64,000 nucleotides of DNA from Hassallia byssoidea VB512170 (GTDB taxonomy: Bacteria > Cyanobacteriota > Cyanobacteriia > Cyanobacteriales > Nostocaceae). Position numbers and translations under genes: made by a program. Under the pieces are notes generated by a model that saw only the letters and a program-made list of their open reading frames with translations, was not told where the DNA came from and made no database searches. Positions 51,121 through 60,548 of this stretch are shown one piece after another (position 1 is the first letter of the stretch; every line of letters begins with the position of its first letter). The stretch is from the NCBI RefSeq assembly GCF_000817785.2, contig NZ_JTCM02000026.1:1-64000 (forward strand), read 5' to 3'.

Positions 51121-54100
51121 ATGAGATACCAGGTAGGAGGCAGCCTCCGCAGTAACGATCCCACATATATTGTCCGTCAAGCAGACGAACAACTTTATAC
51201 CAGCTTGAAAGCCGGCGATTTTTGTTATGTCTTAAATTCTCGCCAGATGGGCAAGTCATCGTTATTACAACGCACGAGTTATCGTCTGGTGGAAGAAGGC
51301 TATAGCTGTGCTTACTTGGATGTCACTCGATTGGGTAGCGAGAATACTACACCAGAACAATGGTACAAAGGTATCATCCTCAGCTTGTTCTACGACTTCA
51401 ATCTAGGGGAACACGTCAAGTTTAAAAATTGGTGGGATATGCAAGTCGGTATTTCCCCAGTGCAAAAACTACACCAGTTTGTTGAAGGAGTTTTACTGCC
51501 AAATATTCAAAACGATCGCATTTTCATCTTCATTGATGAGATTGATAGTCTGCTGAGTTTGAGTTTTCCTGTCAATGACTTTTTTGCCTGGATTCGTCAT
51601 TGCTACAATCAGCAGGCACATGACCGGAATTTCCAACGCTTGGGATTTGCCCTATTTGGGGTAGCTAGTCCATCTGACCTAATTGCTGATAAACGTCGAA
51701 CACCCTTTAACATTGGTACAGCGATTGAGTTATATGGGTTTCAACTGCATGAAGCCAAACCATTGCTCAAAGGGTTAGAGGAAGTTATCAGCCAACCCTC
51801 TTCAGTGCTGCGGGAAATTATCTACTGGACAGGGGGACAACCATTTCTGACTCAAAAACTCTGTCAGTTAATTGTCCGAACAGCTTTAGAGACATCAAAT
51901 AGAAAAATTGTTTTACCTCCAGAAACCGCAGCATATTGGGTAGAGCAATTTGTGCGATCGCACATTATACAACACTGGGAATCACAAGATGAACCGGAAC
52001 ACCTCCGCACGATTCGCGATCGCCTACTTTTCAAGGAACAGCGGGCAGGACGGTTGTTAGGTCTTTATCAGCGGGTGTTGCAAGCACAAGAGAATCAAAC
52101 TTCTGGTGTCCCGACTGACGACAGTCGAGAACAGACAGAACTGTTGTTATCTGGTTTAGTCGAGAAACACAACGGCTATCTCAAAATTAAAAATCCCATA
52201 TATGAAAGTGTTTTTAATGCTCAATGGGTGTTAAGACAACTAGACAATCTGCGTCCTTACTCTCAAGCATTTAATGCATGGGTAGCATCTGGCTATAAAG
52301 ATGAATCGCGTCTGTTGCGAGGACAGGCTCTAAAAGATACTCAAAATTGGGCGCAGGGCAAAAGTCTGAGCGATTTGGATTATCAATTTTTCGCCGCAAG
52401 TATTGAATGCGAACAGCGAGCAGTGCAAACGGCATTAGAGGCAGCACGAGCGAAAGAGGTAGAAGCACGACTAGCACAAGAAAAAAAAACGGCTAAATTA
52501 CAAAGGTTTTTGTTAGTTGCAGTGTGTATCGGCTTGCTCGTTTCTAGCAGTTTGGGGCTAGGCAGTTTCATTCTGTACCGCCAAGCTATCAAAAGCGAAA
52601 CTCAAGCCAGAAGCAGCGAAATTGAAGCGCTTGTATCTTCTTCTGAAGGACTTTTTGCCTCAAATCGCAGATTAGATGCGCTTGTAGAAGCAATTAAAGC
52701 CAAACGTAGACTGCAAAAACTACGTAAACCAGAGACAAATCTTGAGCGTCAGGTAGAAAATGCATTACGGCAAGCAGTTTATGGAGCAGATGAGTACAAC
52801 CGTTTTTCCGGTCATACAGCAGCTGTTCTGGCAGTAGATGTCAGTCCTGACAGTTCTCTGATTGCCTCAGCAGGTATAGATAAAACAATTAAGCTAATTC
52901 GACGTGATGGTAGAGAAGTTGCAACTCTCAAAGGTCATACCGCAGCAGTTAAGGCAGTCGATTTTAGCCCTGACGGTCAGCTGCTTGTCTCGGCTAGTGA
53001 AGATGGTATCATTAAACTCTGGAAGCGAAACGGTCAGCTGCTAAGAACTCTCAAAGGTCACACTGCTTCGGTCTGGATAGCATTTAGTCCGGATGGTCAG
53101 TTTTTTGCCTCTGCCAGTTGGGACACAACTGTGAAACTCTGGAAGCGAGACGGTCAGCTGCTAAGAACGTTTCAAGGTGACAAAAGGGCGTTATGGGGAG
53201 TCGCGTTTAGTCCTGATGGTAATATCGTTGCTGCCACAAGTCTAGACGGGACAGTAAACTTGTGGAAACGAGACGCTTCGGGCTGGCAAAATGCCAAGCG
53301 CCTACCATCTCTCCAAGGTCACACCGGTTGGGTTGTAGGAGTCGCTTTCAGCCCTGACGGTCAGATTATTGCTTCATCGAGTGAAGATACAACCGTCAAA
53401 CTTTGGCAGCGAGACAGCACAGATGGAAGCTACCGTCAGTATAAAACTCTTACTGGTCACAGTGCCGGGGTTTGGGGAGTTGCTTTTAGTCCCGACGGTC
53501 AGACTATTGCCACCGCCAGTCTCGACAAAACGATTAAACTTTGGAACATTGATGGCACCCAACTGAGGACGCTTAGAGGACACAGTGCGTCCGTTTGGGG
53601 AGTAACTTTTAGCCCTGACAGCAGCTTTATTGCTTCGGCAGGTGCAGAAAACGTTGTCAGACTCTGGCAGAAAGAGAATCCATTCCAGAAGTCTATCATT
53701 GCCCATCAAGCCGGGATTTGGTCAATAGCGATCGCCTCCGACAGTTCGACTATCGCCACAGCAAGCCACGAAAACGCCGCTAAACTTTGGAGTCGCCAAG
53801 GTAAATTGCTGAAAACTTTCACGGAATCTGGGGGCGCAATCTCAGAAGCTTCATTCAGTGGCGATGACAAGTTAATTGCTCTTCGCACTTACGGGGATAG
53901 GATAAAACTCCAGAAGCCAGACGGCACTTTGGTTGCTACTTACAAAGATCCTGTCGGTAAACTCTTAGCAGCAGTATTGAGTCCCTCAGGACAAGCGATC
54001 GCAATGTCAAATGTTGACAAGATTGCTCAGATATGGCATAGAGATCGTCCTTCCCCGCAGGTTCTCAAAGGACATCAAGCGGAAGTGTGGCATGTCGTAT

Positions 54101-54723
54101 TTAGTCCGGACGGTCGGCTGGTTGGTTCAGCTAGTGGCGATGGTACTGCTAAACTGTGGACGCTTGATGGTAAATTGTTTAAAACCCTTGTAGGACATAC
54201 AGCGGCAGTATGGAGAGTTGGTTTTAGCCAAGACGGTAAAATGGTAGCTACTGGAAGTGGCGACAATACCGTTAAGCTGTGGACGCTTGATGGCAAGTTG
54301 CTGAAAACTCTCAAAGGTCACACAGCTGCGGTTTGGGGAGTTGCGTTTAGTCCCATCCCCCCAACCCCCCTTAAAAAGGGGGGCGTGGGCGAAGGGGGGA
54401 TCGTGGCTTCTGGCAGCGTGGATAATACTATCAAGCTTTGGAAACTTGATGGTACCCAACTAACGACTCTGCGAGGACATACCGCAGCTATTAGGGATAT
54501 TGCCATTAGCCCAGACGGGACAATGCTTGTCTCAGGAGGTGATGACAACACACTCATTCTGTGGAATCTGCCGCGAATTCTCAACCTAGATGCATTGAGT
54601 TATGGTTGCGGTCTGGTGCGGGATTATTTGAAAACTAATAAAGAAGTGGAGAAGAGCGATCGCTCCCTTTGCAATAATAGAAGGAAGGATGCAAAGAAGG
54701 CGATCGCCTCTCCAAATTTTTAG
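51121..54723 (+). CDS. AAA-like STAND ATPase with transmembrane segment and 14 WD40 repeats
   Basis: The product is 1200 residues. Residues 5-330 are an AAA_35-type NTPase opening YQVGGSLRSNDPTYIVRQAD, with Walker A LNSRQMGKSSLLQR near 38-51 and Walker B IFIFIDEIDSLL. A charged coiled coil (EVEARLAQEKKTAKLQR) is followed by one membrane segment (FLLVAVCIGLLVSSSLGLGS, about 466-485). Residues 555-1160 contain 14 WD40 repeats (GHTAAVWGVAFSPDG, ASGSVDNTIKLWKLDG), enough for two seven-bladed propellers. Repeat 13 contains a non-family stretch, IPPTPLKKGGVGEGG, coded by a dispersed DNA repeat at 54352-54400. It looks like a sensor whose propellers detect a partner and drive the ATPase. Confidence 0.85.
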   Translation: MRYQVGGSLRSNDPTYIVRQADEQLYTSLKAGDFCYVLNSRQMGKSSLLQRTSYRLVEEGYSCAYLDVTRLGSENTTPEQWYKGIILSLFYDFNLGEHVKFKNWWDMQVGISPVQKLHQFVEGVLLPNIQNDRIFIFIDEIDSLLSLSFPVNDFFAWIRHCYNQQAHDRNFQRLGFALFGVASPSDLIADKRRTPFNIGTAIELYGFQLHEAKPLLKGLEEVISQPSSVLREIIYWTGGQPFLTQKLCQLIVRTALETSNRKIVLPPETAAYWVEQFVRSHIIQHWESQDEPEHLRTIRDRLLFKEQRAGRLLGLYQRVLQAQENQTSGVPTDDSREQTELLLSGLVEKHNGYLKIKNPIYESVFNAQWVLRQLDNLRPYSQAFNAWVASGYKDESRLLRGQALKDTQNWAQGKSLSDLDYQFFAASIECEQRAVQTALEAARAKEVEARLAQEKKTAKLQRFLLVAVCIGLLVSSSLGLGSFILYRQAIKSETQARSSEIEALVSSSEGLFASNRRLDALVEAIKAKRRLQKLRKPETNLERQVENALRQAVYGADEYNRFSGHTAAVLAVDVSPDSSLIASAGIDKTIKLIRRDGREVATLKGHTAAVKAVDFSPDGQLLVSASEDGIIKLWKRNGQLLRTLKGHTASVWIAFSPDGQFFASASWDTTVKLWKRDGQLLRTFQGDKRALWGVAFSPDGNIVAATSLDGTVNLWKRDASGWQNAKRLPSLQGHTGWVVGVAFSPDGQIIASSSEDTTVKLWQRDSTDGSYRQYKTLTGHSAGVWGVAFSPDGQTIATASLDKTIKLWNIDGTQLRTLRGHSASVWGVTFSPDSSFIASAGAENVVRLWQKENPFQKSIIAHQAGIWSIAIASDSSTIATASHENAAKLWSRQGKLLKTFTESGGAISEASFSGDDKLIALRTYGDRIKLQKPDGTLVATYKDPVGKLLAAVLSPSGQAIAMSNVDKIAQIWHRDRPSPQVLKGHQAEVWHVVFSPDGRLVGSASGDGTAKLWTLDGKLFKTLVGHTAAVWRVGFSQDGKMVATGSGDNTVKLWTLDGKLLKTLKGHTAAVWGVAFSPIPPTPLKKGGVGEGGIVASGSVDNTIKLWKLDGTQLTTLRGHTAAIRDIAISPDGTMLVSGGDDNTLILWNLPRILNLDALSYGCGLVRDYLKTNKEVEKSDRSLCNNRRKDAKKAIASPNF

Positions 54724-54731
54724 AAGAATTA

Positions 54732-56402
54732 CTACTGAGAAACGAATATTTTTGCCGTAAATGGCGCTATCTCAGTGGTTAGAGTATTTTCATCAACTTT
54801 TACAGAAGTTTCAGTCAACCAATCTTGCCAAGATTCTGCCGCTGGGAAGTTGGGAATTTGATATTCTGGGAAATTCTGGTCAGAGAAATTTACCACGACG
54901 ACGACGCGAGAACCTTGGAAATTCCAGCGGGTGTAAGCGAGTACTTTCGCTTCCGGATTTTCGTGGAAAAACTCAATATTATCGCTTTGCAAAGCTGGAA
55001 TTTGCTTGCGTAGGGCGATTAGTTTTTTGTAATATTCAAATAAATCGCGATTTTCGTCTCTTGACAACAAAGCCCAGGCTATTTTTTTCGGCTGAGTCAC
55101 GGTTTGGCTTTTGCGCTTATGTTCGCCAAATTCTTCACCCATCCACAGCATTGGTATACCCATTGCTGTCATTAACAGTACAGCACCTAACTTGGCGCGG
55201 ACAAATGCAGCTTCATCAAAAATGCCGCGATCGCCTAATTCTCTAAATAAATGTTCGCGATCGTGAGTTGCTAAATAATTTATCACATTTATCGCAGTCG
55301 CATAACCTTGCTGTTTCGGGTCTAAAACCTCCTTCAGATGGTCTAATTCAAATGTTTCACCGCAAATGTGAGGAAGCATAAAGTAACGAAAACTTTCATG
55401 CCAACAAGAATCCAGCGGTCCTTCTGGCGCTGTCACGGTGCTTGTATCGGGAATGTGTTCGGCAATATTATAAAATGGCTTGGGTGCAGTATTCTTTTTT
55501 GATTGTTGTGCCAGCCAATCCAAAAATTCAAAGTTAGCTAATTGCCGCACCGCATCAAAGCGAATTCCGTCAATGTGATACTCTTGAACCCAATAACGAA
55601 CCACATCCCCAACATATTTCCAAGCAGGTTTAACGTCTAATTTTTCGTCATAATTATCATAATTAAATTCCGGTCCCCAATAATTATTCTGGTCTTCCGG
55701 ATAATGCATGTGTTCGTAGTACCAATAATTCCGGTCAATCAGCATTAGCGGGCATTCTCCATCTGTATGGTTGTAAATTCCATCCATGAAAACCCGAATG
55801 CCTCTAGCATGACACTCGTCAATAAACCGCTTCAAATCTTCTGTTGATCCGTAGCTGGATTCTGTAGCGAAAAAGTGCCGCACTGTATAGCCCCAGCTAT
55901 AATCGCCAGGATACTCATTTACTGGCATTAATTCTATTGCATTAATTCCCAATTCGCGCAGATAATCTAACTTTTCAATCGCATCTAAATATTTGCCGCG
56001 TTTGTGAGGATCAACTTCTCCACCTGTAAAATCGGCAACGTGCATTTCATATATTACTAATTCATGATTTCCTGGCAATAATTTATCGTCGTGCTGCCAA
56101 ACATAAGTATCAACTATTCGCTGACCATCTTTGACCCGCGTTATACTGACTTTTTTCTCATCATTTACATCTGTGGCGTAAGGGTCAACTACATCCACCC
56201 ATTCATCTGGTTGAAAATTTGGACTTTTGCTTTGAACGCGGAATTTATATTCATAAACACCGTCTTCTATTTCTATTTCAGTACGAAAATAACCATCTTC
56301 GCCTTTTTGCATTGGAATCTCTTTCCAATCAGAAAAAGACCCAATTAAAGCTGCTTTTTTGTTACGAGGAGCAAACAAATTAAATTCAATTACACTTGCC
56401 AT
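54732..56402 (-). CDS. CBM48-GH13 alpha-glucan enzyme, copy 1
   Basis: The product is about 556 residues from ATG 56402 with AAGGTGG upstream. Residues 3-90 are a CBM48-like domain (FNLFAPRNKKAALIGSFSDW, GVYEYKFRVQ). The GH13 barrel follows: YEMHVADFTGG, MDGIYNH, nucleophile D283 (DGIRFDAVRQ), acid/base E315 (YNIAEHIPD), and H380-D381 (YLATHDREH). The architecture resembles branching-enzyme or trehalohydrolase-type members; the exact reaction is unknown. A paralogue with about 70 percent similar motifs lies at 61768. The pair flank the cyanophycin and DAHP synthase genes, all in an 8.7-kb stretch. Confidence 0.88.
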   Translation of the reverse strand: MASVIEFNLFAPRNKKAALIGSFSDWKEIPMQKGEDGYFRTEIEIEDGVYEYKFRVQSKSPNFQPDEWVDVVDPYATDVNDEKKVSITRVKDGQRIVDTYVWQHDDKLLPGNHELVIYEMHVADFTGGEVDPHKRGKYLDAIEKLDYLRELGINAIELMPVNEYPGDYSWGYTVRHFFATESSYGSTEDLKRFIDECHARGIRVFMDGIYNHTDGECPLMLIDRNYWYYEHMHYPEDQNNYWGPEFNYDNYDEKLDVKPAWKYVGDVVRYWVQEYHIDGIRFDAVRQLANFEFLDWLAQQSKKNTAPKPFYNIAEHIPDTSTVTAPEGPLDSCWHESFRYFMLPHICGETFELDHLKEVLDPKQQGYATAINVINYLATHDREHLFRELGDRGIFDEAAFVRAKLGAVLLMTAMGIPMLWMGEEFGEHKRKSQTVTQPKKIAWALLSRDENRDLFEYYKKLIALRKQIPALQSDNIEFFHENPEAKVLAYTRWNFQGSRVVVVVNFSDQNFPEYQIPNFPAAESWQDWLTETSVKVDENTLTTEIAPFTAKIFVSQ

Positions 56403-56497
56403 TTCCACCTTTTAAAAAAAATACTATAGTTCCTGGTCTGAAAATTATTTTCTAATATAAATTTATGTTAAGCTTCTTTCTAAAGTAATATTAATAA

Positions 56498-56534
56498 ATA
56501 AAAAAGCGGGAAGTTGTTAACGCTACTTCCCGCT
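56498..56534 (-). terminator. Rho-independent terminator of cphB
   Basis: On the minus strand AGCGGGAAGT/ACTTCCCGCT forms a 10-base stem with a 10-base loop (GCGTTAACA region), followed by TTTTTTATTTATT. It begins 36 bases after the cphB stop codon. Confidence 0.88.
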
Positions 56535-56569
56535 CAATCTTTATGCATCTGCTAAAAGTTAGTATTTAT

Positions 56570-57412
56570 CTAACCAACAGGTACAGAGGCATTTGCCACA
56601 GGCTGATTATCTAAAATAGGTTTGCGGTTTTTTAAGTCAAATTTATATCCATTTGGCAAAATGTGCAGCTTGGCTCCGCAAATCGCCAAAGGCTCATCTT
56701 TCAAAATGTCGTCAATGTTGCTATGTGTAGCTTCTGATTCATCGACGACGGTGACGCAACCTTGCCCAATCACTTCAAATTGGTTATCAGTAACAACCAT
56801 TGCCGTATTCTCATCAATGCCGAATCCCAACACAGCAGGCTCTATCAGCAAAGCTGAAATTAAGCGTCCCAAGCGTCCGCGCTGTGAGAAGTGCTGGTCA
56901 ATCACCACCCCAGGTAAAAAACCCATACCGGGTCCCATGTCTACTATGTCAATCCGAGGATTTGTTTCTGAGTCGCCTTCCACAATCATCACATCTGGCA
57001 TGACAGCTGCTCCGGCGCTTGTGCCACCGATGACAACTCCTTCAGCGCAGCGTTTGTGAATTGCGGTATCAAGTTCAGTGCCTTTGAGGATGCTGGTAAT
57101 CCGCGCTTGGTCGCCTCCTGTAAAAAATACGCCTGTAGCTTTGTCAACTGCTTCCAGCGCTGTGGATGAAGATGCATCTTCACGGCTTTCGGTGTCAATT
57201 ATCCTAACATTCTCTGCTCCCAGCCGCTCAAACACTCTGATGTAATTTTCCCCTACTTCTCTTGGCAGTTCGGTTGCTGCTGTCATAATGACAATTCTGG
57301 CTTTGGTGCCGCCAGAACGTCGCACAAACTCACGCAGGATCTGGCAATCGCCTTCTTTGTCTTCTGCACCGCCAATAATCACCAACTGCCGTTTGGTTTC
57401 AGTCGCCGCCAT
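56570..57412 (-). CDS. cphB: Cyanophycinase
   Basis: The product is 280 residues, a serine-type exopeptidase of the S51 family. Nucleophile Ser132 lies in GGTSAGAAVM. Other motifs are VIIGGAEDKEGDC, FTGGDQARITSIL, DMGPGMGFLPGVVIDQHFSQRGRLGRL and LGFGIDENTAMVV. It releases beta-aspartyl-arginine dipeptides from cyanophycin. Because the CphA-type gene downstream is a truncated CphA2 form, this is most likely the second cphB locus of a Nostocales genome, and the dipeptides may be the shared substrate. A terminator follows the gene. Confidence 0.94.
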   Translation of the reverse strand: MAATETKRQLVIIGGAEDKEGDCQILREFVRRSGGTKARIVIMTAATELPREVGENYIRVFERLGAENVRIIDTESREDASSSTALEAVDKATGVFFTGGDQARITSILKGTELDTAIHKRCAEGVVIGGTSAGAAVMPDVMIVEGDSETNPRIDIVDMGPGMGFLPGVVIDQHFSQRGRLGRLISALLIEPAVLGFGIDENTAMVVTDNQFEVIGQGCVTVVDESEATHSNIDDILKDEPLAICGAKLHILPNGYKFDLKNRKPILDNQPVANASVPVG

Positions 57413-57717
57413 GATGCCTCCGGATTTTTAAGTCTGTTATTTTTAATAAAACACGACAATTTAAACTAGAAAAACATCCATATGGTAGATTTAGATACAA
57501 AAATTAAATATCAAATGTAGTATATTTTTACGGCACGCTGCTAAAGCTGAAGAAAGAAAACTGATAGTTTTGCTTATAAAGTTTTTCTAATTCTGGTTGA
57601 ATCAAAAACATCTTACTGACGATCGCTTTCATCGAATCGTGAGTAAGATGTGAGAAAATGCACCTTAATTTGTGTAAAAAAGTTCTACATCTCCGGGTAG
57701 ATTTCTCAGCAAAAAAG
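57413..57717. other. Intergenic region upstream of cphB
   Basis: About 305 bases, AT-rich. An inverted repeat CATCTTACT/AGTAAGATG (57609-57650) surrounds a HIP1-like word. No gene and no clear NtcA site (GTA-N8-TAC) were found by eye. Confidence 0.45.
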
Positions 57718-57921
57718 CTACCTAATAGAACTACTGAAAAGCAAGCCGTTTAAGAAAGAACGTGCCTGTTCTAATGGCAGATGTCTGGGTTTGCCCTCGA
57801 ATAAAATTTGGAACTCCTTGCTGTCTGCACCATCACCATAACCAGAAATAAGTTTGCGATGAAATGCTTCTTCAGCGAGGTGTCGAACTTCATTTCTAAG
57901 AGCAGCTTTTGTGCTATTCAT
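57718..57921 (-). CDS. Small conserved protein between cphB and cphA2
   Basis: The product is 67 residues: MNSTKAALRNEVRHLAEEAF then FHRKLISGYGDGADSKEFQI and a C-terminal helix ending LNGLLFSSSIR. It is hydrophilic with no membrane segment. An AGGAGA ribosome-binding site (read on the minus strand, TTTAGGAGACAGCCGAGA) is about 10 bases upstream. The position between cphB and cphA2 suggests a link to the storage polymer but gives no function. I do not recognise the family. Confidence 0.55.
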   Translation of the reverse strand: MNSTKAALRNEVRHLAEEAFHRKLISGYGDGADSKEFQILFEGKPRHLPLEQARSFLNGLLFSSSIR

Positions 57922-58452
57922 TCTCGGCTGTCTCCTAAATTTTTCTTTTATAACTTATTATTTATAAACAATATTATCTGCAAACTGCACCTTTCAAAGG
58001 TTATATATTTGGTGACGTACCAGAATGCCAGTTTCTCTAAGAAACCGGGATTCTATGCCCTGAGATAGTTTAAAAACTATGGTATAAAGGATAGGCTATG
58101 GTAGCAGAAATATTGAGTTTGATTTTTGACTTAAAGACAAAGCGATACCTACGGTAAGCTACGTTCGCGAAGCGTCTCCCCTTGGGAGAAGAGCGCACTA
58201 AAAACACGGTTCGGGAATAATTTTACTACAATCAAAAAGTCTGAGTCAACGCAGAGGATTATCATGGATTGGGCAAAATGTAAATACCAAAATTGGGTGA
58301 AAATACTTTGTTAATAACGCACCAGTAGTGAATTGAAGGGCGTGTTCGCTCAAAAAGTGCAAATTTCGGAAATTTGGGCATTTTGGTTATTTTTTGCTTG
58401 ATTATCCTTAGCGTTGAGATTAAAGGGTGTTTAGCCAAAGGTATATAAATCA
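57922..58452. other. Intergenic region upstream of cphA2 with dispersed repeat
   Basis: The region contains a HIP1-derived repeat at about 58140-58198 (AGCGATACCTACGGTAAGCT then TCGCGAAGCGTCTCC), which starts like the SDR5-like insertion and looks like another family of elements grown from the same HIP1 context. A small hairpin TTTCTCTAAGAAA lies at 58032-58044. No gene is visible. Confidence 0.5.
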
Positions 58453-60363
58453 ATGATTCAAGAAAAAAGCACCGATGCAGTTCGCGTCAATGCTAGAAAA
58501 ACAGATGTTTTCGACGTTTTCGGCTTCAAGCATTACATGGGAGCAAATCCGTATTTGGATGCAGGAGCGCTAGTATTTAATTTTGCGCTCACAGAGTCTA
58601 ATCAGCCTTTGCCGATTGAGGACTATGTATCTGTAATTGGCGATCGCTACCCCCAGATAAAAGAGCAAACATACGATTCCCATGCCGATTTATTTGCCCA
58701 TACCGTCGCAGAAGTCGGCAAACTGGATATGGGTTTGCACCTCAACCGTTGGAGTGTAAAAGCATACCCAAATTACAAAAAAATCAGCGTGCAATCGCTG
58801 CACGAACGCACCACCAGATCGGTGCTGTACTTCGTTTGGGATTGGTTTGAAGCGATTACCCAAAAGGAAGATGTTGCTTTTGAAGAGCAAATGCGGATGC
58901 TGCAAAACAGATTTCGGCAATCTGTTTACGGAGGTCCCACAGTCTACACCTTATTACGCACCGCATACGAAAAAGGTATTCCCACTTATTATTTATGGGA
59001 AGAAGGATTGATGCAATATGGCTACGGCAAAAAACAAGTTCGCGGTGTAGCTACCACATTTGATTGTGATGCACATTTAGATTCAGATTTCACCACCCGC
59101 AAGGATGACTGCAAAGCATTTTTAAACACCTTAGGTTTCCCCGTACCTCAAGGCGATATCGTCACTACCGAAAGAGAAGCTTTAGGTGTAGCCAGAGAAA
59201 TTGGCTACCCAGTAGCAGTAAAACCCGTTGTCGGTCATAAAGGAATTGGCGTAACCGCTGATGTGCAAGACTCTAGAGAATTAGAATCGGCTTATGAGCG
59301 ATCGCTCAAAGCGATCCCCGAAAACGAGCCAACGCGGATCATCATTGAGAAAAGCATCTCCGGCGCAGATTTTCGCTTGTTGTGCGTCAATGGTAGATTT
59401 GTCGCTGCTACCGAACGGCGTCCCGCATCAGTTGTCGGTGATGGATACTCAACTATTGGCGAGTTAATTCGCGAAGAAAATCGCAAACCCGCTCGTTTGG
59501 ATACACCCACCTCGCCGATGAGCAAAATTCAAAGCGATGAAGCGATGGAACTGTATTTAGACGAACAGCGTTTGTCATTAGACAGCGTAATCGAAAAAGG
59601 TCGCACAGTTTATCTTCGCAAAGTCGCCAATCTTTCGGCGGGAGGTGTGAGCATCGATGCTACGCGCACAGTTCACGATGACAATATTATATTGGCGCAA
59701 GATATTGCCCAACACTTTCGCCTAACTTGCTTAGGCATTGATGTCATTACCAAAAGTCTTGATAAATCTTGGAAAGACGGCAACTTTGCCATTTTAGAAA
59801 TCAACGCCGCACCTGGGATTTTAATGCATTTAAATCCTGCTGTTGGTGAAAGTGTTGATGTACCTTCTCATATTTTAGAAACCTTCTTTGAGTCGGGTAC
59901 AGATGCGAGAATACCAATTCTCACCTTTAATAAAATCACAGTTTCCGAACTTCAAGAAACGATTGACCATATTCTTTTGCAACACCCTGAATGGACAGTA
60001 GGTGCTGTTTGTCAAAATGCAGTTTTTGTGAATCGCTCGAAAAAAATCTTGAACAAAGATTACAACAGCAACGTTTTAAGTTTGTTACGCAATCCCAAAC
60101 TTGATTTACTCATTGCCGAGTATGATGAAGAAACTTGGGAAAATGAGGGAATGTTTTACCAAGGAAGTAACATGGTAGTTCTCGATAATCCCACTGAAAC
60201 CGAGATGATACTTGCACGAGATGTTTTCGATGGTTCTACAGTAGTGATTAAGAAAGGAGATAGCGTTTCTATTCGTCGCAAAGGTTTAATTGAAGACTAC
60301 AATTTGGGAACAGATGAACCGTTTACACGGGTTTATTTGAAAGAAATCGGCACGATTTTGTAA
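58453..60363 (+). CDS. cphA2: CphA2-type cyanophycin synthetase (truncated relative to CphA1)
   Basis: The product is 636 residues against about 900 for CphA1. Residues 1-190 are the CphA N-domain (ALTESNQPLPIEDYVSVIGD, FRQSVYGGPTVYTLLRTAYEKGIP). Residues 200-480 are an ATP-grasp domain (GYPVAVKPVVGHKGIGVTAD, IIIEKSISGADFRLLCVNGR, NFAILEINAAPGI). The C-terminal 150 residues are a shortened Mur-ligase-like region (ETEMILARDVFDGSTVVIKK) lacking the ATP-binding P-loop. This is the layout of CphA2, which polymerises beta-aspartyl-arginine dipeptides instead of free amino acids. It fits well with cphB upstream, which makes those dipeptides. Confidence 0.88.
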   Translation: MIQEKSTDAVRVNARKTDVFDVFGFKHYMGANPYLDAGALVFNFALTESNQPLPIEDYVSVIGDRYPQIKEQTYDSHADLFAHTVAEVGKLDMGLHLNRWSVKAYPNYKKISVQSLHERTTRSVLYFVWDWFEAITQKEDVAFEEQMRMLQNRFRQSVYGGPTVYTLLRTAYEKGIPTYYLWEEGLMQYGYGKKQVRGVATTFDCDAHLDSDFTTRKDDCKAFLNTLGFPVPQGDIVTTEREALGVAREIGYPVAVKPVVGHKGIGVTADVQDSRELESAYERSLKAIPENEPTRIIIEKSISGADFRLLCVNGRFVAATERRPASVVGDGYSTIGELIREENRKPARLDTPTSPMSKIQSDEAMELYLDEQRLSLDSVIEKGRTVYLRKVANLSAGGVSIDATRTVHDDNIILAQDIAQHFRLTCLGIDVITKSLDKSWKDGNFAILEINAAPGILMHLNPAVGESVDVPSHILETFFESGTDARIPILTFNKITVSELQETIDHILLQHPEWTVGAVCQNAVFVNRSKKILNKDYNSNVLSLLRNPKLDLLIAEYDEETWENEGMFYQGSNMVVLDNPTETEMILARDVFDGSTVVIKKGDSVSIRRKGLIEDYNLGTDEPFTRVYLKEIGTIL

Positions 60364-60366
60364 TTT

Positions 60367-60492
60367 CAATAGACCTCTTGCATAAATCAAAAATTAAGAA
60401 CCCCACCCCGCATTTGCTAGCGCAAACGCTCCCCTCCCCGCAAGCGGGGAGGGGTTGGGGGTGGGGTGTTAAAGACTTTTGCTCATAGGTCT
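60367..60492 (+). repeat. Dispersed element CAATAGACCTCTTGCA ... AGGTCTA with a CCCCACCCC palindrome
   Basis: It begins CAATAGACCTCTTGCATAAA at 60367 and ends TTTTGCTCATAGGTCTA at about 60492. The ends share TAGACCT/AGGTCTA. The centre is a long GC-rich palindrome (CCCCACCCCGC ... GGGGTGGGG). The copy at 2284 shares start and palindrome. Confidence 0.65.
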
Positions 60493-60500
60493 AATATACA

Positions 60501-60529
60501 GTAGAGACGTTCCGCCGGAACGTCTCTAC
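60501..60529. repeat. GTAGAGACGTTCC palindrome, third copy
   Basis: A perfect palindrome GTAGAGACGTTCCG/CGGAACGTCTCTAC without the differences seen in the pstA-pstB copies. It lies between the CphA2 and DAHP synthase genes, which converge here. Confidence 0.85.
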
Positions 60530-60548
60530 AAATTTGGTTGCTATCCCT

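Noticed and set aside
57922-58452. NtcA box upstream of cphA2
   Set aside because: No GTA-N8-TAC with appropriate spacing was found on inspection.
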